From: Mycolicibacterium neoaurum ATCC 25795 | GTDB lineage: Bacteria > Actinomycetota > Actinomycetes > Mycobacteriales > Mycobacteriaceae | DNA length: 64,000 nt | Assembly (NCBI RefSeq): GCF_000691525.1 | Contig: NZ_JMDW01000019.1 | Coordinates: 59,371 to 123,370 of the forward strand | Direction: 5' to 3' | Shown here: positions 62,152 to 64,000 of the stretch, piece by piece | Numbering within the stretch: the stretch's first letter is position 1 | How the letters are laid out: each line of letters opens with the position of its first letter | Program-made: the position numbers and the translations under genes | The notes under the pieces: generated by a model | What the model saw: the letters and a program-made list of their open reading frames with translations, nothing else | What the model was told of the DNA's origin: nothing | Database searches by the model: none

Positions 62152-63843
62152 TCAGGCCTTTCCAGCGAGATGCAATGCGGCGAGGTAGCCGAAGGTCATG
62201 GCGGGCCCGATTGTGCCACCCGGGCCGGGATAGGTGTGACCCATCACCGGCGAGCTGACATTGCCTGCCGCATAGAGGCCTTCGATCACCGAATTGTCAT
62301 CGCGCAGCGCCCGGCCGTGCACGTCGGTGCGGATGCCACCCTTGGTGCCCAGGTCACCGGGCACCATCTTCGCGGCGTAGAACGGGCCGTGTTTGATCTC
62401 GCCGAGGTTCGGGTTCGGCTTGTTCGTCGGATCACCGTAGTAGCGGTCGTAGGCGCTCTCGCCGCGGTGGAAGTCCTCGTCGACGCCGGACCGTGCGAAA
62501 CCGTTGAACCGTTCGATGGTGGCCTTCAGCGCGTCGGCGGCCACACCGGTCTTCTCGGCCAGCTCGGCCAGGCTATCGGCCTTGACGATGATGCCCGATT
62601 CCATCCACTTCTTCGGGATGCGTTGTCCGGGTTGCAATCCCGCAAAGATATAGCGATCGCGGTACTGCTGGTCGAAGATCATCCAGGCGGGCACGTTCTC
62701 GCCCGGCCCGGCGCCCTGGCCGTACTGACCGCCGTACATGTGGTGGCAGGCCTCCACGTAGGGCATCGATTCGTTCATGAACCGCTTACCGTTCATGTTG
62801 ACGATGATCGACCCGGGGGAGTTGCGCTCGGAAAGGGCGAACCACGGGGCGCCCTCCAGCGGGACGGTCGGACCCCACCACGCGTCCTCCATGAGTTCCA
62901 GTGCCGCACCCAGCTTTTCGGCTGCCAGGATGCCGTCACCGGTGTTGGCGACGGCACCGACGGTCCACTCGGTGGTGATGGGCTGGCGCTGGTACTTGGT
63001 GCGCATCTCCTGGTTGTGTTCGAAACCGCCCGAACCGAGGATCACGCCCCTGCGGGCCCGGATCAGCTTCGGCTCGGCAGACTCGGGGGCACCGGCCTCG
63101 CGAACGTAGATTCCGCGCACCACCCCGTCCTCGATGTACAGGTCGGTCAGCGCGGTGTTCAGCAGCACCGGCACCCCGGCCTTCTGCAGACCGATGCGCA
63201 GCGGCGCGATGAGCGCCCGGCCCATGCCGACCAGGTTCTTGCCGGTGGCGTTGGCCCACACCGATCGCACACCCACCTTGATGCTGCGTAGCACGCCGCG
63301 CGGGTGACGCTTGAGCTGGTTGAGCCGGACATAGTCCTGTTGCAGTACCACCATGTTCAGCGGCACCTTGCCGTACGGCGGTTCGAGCCCCTTCTCGTCG
63401 GGACCGAGCTTCTTGGCGTTGAACGGCTTCGGCTCGACCGAGCGGCCGGTGGCCTTACCGCCCGGCGTCTCCGGGTAGTAGTCGGAGTAGCCGGGAACCC
63501 AGCACAGCTTCAGCGGCGAGTTCTTCAGCACGAACGACAACATCTCCGGACTGCGGTCCAGGTAGGTGTCGATCTTCTCGGCAGGCACCACATCGCCGAT
63601 GATGGCGTGCAGGTACTTCCGTGCCTCCGCGGCGGTGTCTTTGACCCCGTCACGCTGAAGAACCTCGTTGTTGGGAATCCACACGCCACCGCCGGATCGC
63701 GCCGTGGAACCGCCATAGTGCGGAGCCTTCTCAACGACTACTGTCGAGAGTCCCTGGTGAGCGGCGGTGAGGGCGGCGACCATGCCGGCAGCACCGCTCC
63801 CTACCACTACTACGTCAAAGACACTGTAGTCCTGTTCAGTCAT
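62152..63843 (-). CDS. kstD: KstD, 3-ketosteroid delta1-dehydrogenase
   Basis: A 563-residue flavoprotein, the same length as Rv3537, that introduces the C1-C2 double bond in ring A. FAD site VVVVGSGAAGMVAALTAA near the N-terminus, EKAPHYGGSTARSGGGVWIPN, and the C-terminal GLYAAGNVSSPVMGHTYPGPGGTIGPAMTFG. I chose the ATG at 63843 because the flavin domain starts there; a KstR box ends the promoter 2 bp upstream, so the leader must be very short. Confidence 0.96.
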   Translation of the reverse strand: MTEQDYSVFDVVVVGSGAAGMVAALTAAHQGLSTVVVEKAPHYGGSTARSGGGVWIPNNEVLQRDGVKDTAAEARKYLHAIIGDVVPAEKIDTYLDRSPEMLSFVLKNSPLKLCWVPGYSDYYPETPGGKATGRSVEPKPFNAKKLGPDEKGLEPPYGKVPLNMVVLQQDYVRLNQLKRHPRGVLRSIKVGVRSVWANATGKNLVGMGRALIAPLRIGLQKAGVPVLLNTALTDLYIEDGVVRGIYVREAGAPESAEPKLIRARRGVILGSGGFEHNQEMRTKYQRQPITTEWTVGAVANTGDGILAAEKLGAALELMEDAWWGPTVPLEGAPWFALSERNSPGSIIVNMNGKRFMNESMPYVEACHHMYGGQYGQGAGPGENVPAWMIFDQQYRDRYIFAGLQPGQRIPKKWMESGIIVKADSLAELAEKTGVAADALKATIERFNGFARSGVDEDFHRGESAYDRYYGDPTNKPNPNLGEIKHGPFYAAKMVPGDLGTKGGIRTDVHGRALRDDNSVIEGLYAAGNVSSPVMGHTYPGPGGTIGPAMTFGYLAALHLAGKA

Positions 63844-63844
63844 G

Positions 63845-63858
63845 TAGAACACGTTATA
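63845..63858. promoter_or_regulatory. KstR operator between kstD and hsaE
   Basis: TAGAACACGTTATA matches TnnAACnnGTTnnA at all fixed bases. It touches the kstD start codon and lies 81 bp before the hsaE ATG, so one site can serve both divergent genes. Confidence 0.9.
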
Positions 63859-63938
63859 GAATTGCAGTGCCTTTCGACAACAGGCCCACAACTGTGCCGG
63901 TCGAGGGCCTGATGAGATTACGAGGGGAATTCACCAAC

Positions 63939-64000
63939 ATGCTCAGTGTCGAGGTGCGCGACGAGCTTGCTGCCGAGTTGGCCGAGGCGGAGCGCAGTCG
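63939..64000 (+). CDS. hsaE: HsaE, 2-hydroxypentadienoate-type hydratase (N-terminus only)
   Basis: From the ATG at 63939 the frame reads MLSVEVRDELAAELAEAERSR to the window edge. This matches the start of mycobacterial HsaE (M-L-R-x-x-RDELAADLAQAERSR), which hydrates 2-hydroxyhexa-2,4-dienoate, the side product of HsaD. A GAGGGG ribosome site lies 11 bp upstream. The order kstD-hsaE is that of M. tuberculosis. The gene continues outside the window. Confidence 0.85.
   Translation, partial: MLSVEVRDELAAELAEAERS

Overview
The window comes from a high-GC actinobacterium and is best read as a fast-growing Mycobacterium/Mycolicibacterium. The reason is gene content and order: from about 1.8 kb to the right edge it carries the sterol-degradation locus of mycobacteria in nearly the same order as M. 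tuberculosis Rv3572 to Rv3536c (kshB, hsaA-D-C-B, aspB, fadE33-32-31, fadD3, fadE30, ipdF, kstR2, fadA6, ipdC-B-A, echA20, fadA5, ddn, cyp125, fadE28-29, chsH2-H1, ltp2, chsH3, kstD, hsaE). Gene assignments are by recognition of protein sequence and order; no database search was run.

Layout. 1-1.8 kb: end of an acyl-CoA dehydrogenase, a TetR regulator, a SRPBCC protein and a secreted protein. 1.8-6.6 kb: kshB and the divergent hsaADCB ring-cleavage operon around two KstR boxes. 6.6-22.5 kb: first accessory block, with a membrane protein, a LysR-controlled transporter/3-hydroxybutyrate dehydrogenase/acetoacetyl-CoA synthetase operon, a xylose module (xylB, ROK repressor, xylA, xylFGH), an alpha/beta hydrolase and a 13E12-type HNH protein with an SOS box. 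22.5-35 kb: aspB, a cysteine hydrolase, fadE33-fadE32-fadE31-fadD3, fadE30-ipdF, a large GjpA-like surface protein, kstR2-fadA6. 35-45 kb: second accessory block for purine breakdown (xanthine dehydrogenase, guanine deaminase, HpxO, UraH, UraD, a urate-type permease) plus an NDMA-type alcohol dehydrogenase. 45-50.4 kb: ipdC-B-A-echA20 and two divergent SDR genes. 50.4-64 kb: fadA5-ddn operon, cyp125-fadE28-fadE29-chsH2-chsH1-ltp2, a type VII secretion substrate-like pair, chsH3-kstD and the first codons of hsaE.

How the genes work together. Cyp125, FadA5, FadE28/29, ChsH1/H2, Ltp2 and ChsH3 remove the sterol side chain; KstD, KshB (with KshA outside the window) and HsaA-D open and cleave rings A/B; FadD3, FadE30, IpdF, IpdC, EchA20, IpdA/B, FadE31-33 and FadA6 degrade the remaining C/D rings (HIP). 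The side-chain and A/B-ring genes sit beside KstR boxes (2913, 2981, 53248, 63845), and the C/D-ring genes beside KstR2 boxes (28924, 33258, 48634).

The most interesting points beyond this known system are: a urate-permease/OHCU-decarboxylase fusion whose decarboxylase part has lost its catalytic histidine next to an intact uraD; a PPE-like/PE-like secreted pair and a GjpA-like surface protein occupying the places where M. tuberculosis has PPE63 and PPE64; matched ROK operators at xylA and xylF; apparently leaderless KstR2 promoters of identical geometry; a perfect Crp-type palindrome upstream of kstR2; and three convergent gene pairs that share one CTAG as both stop codons.
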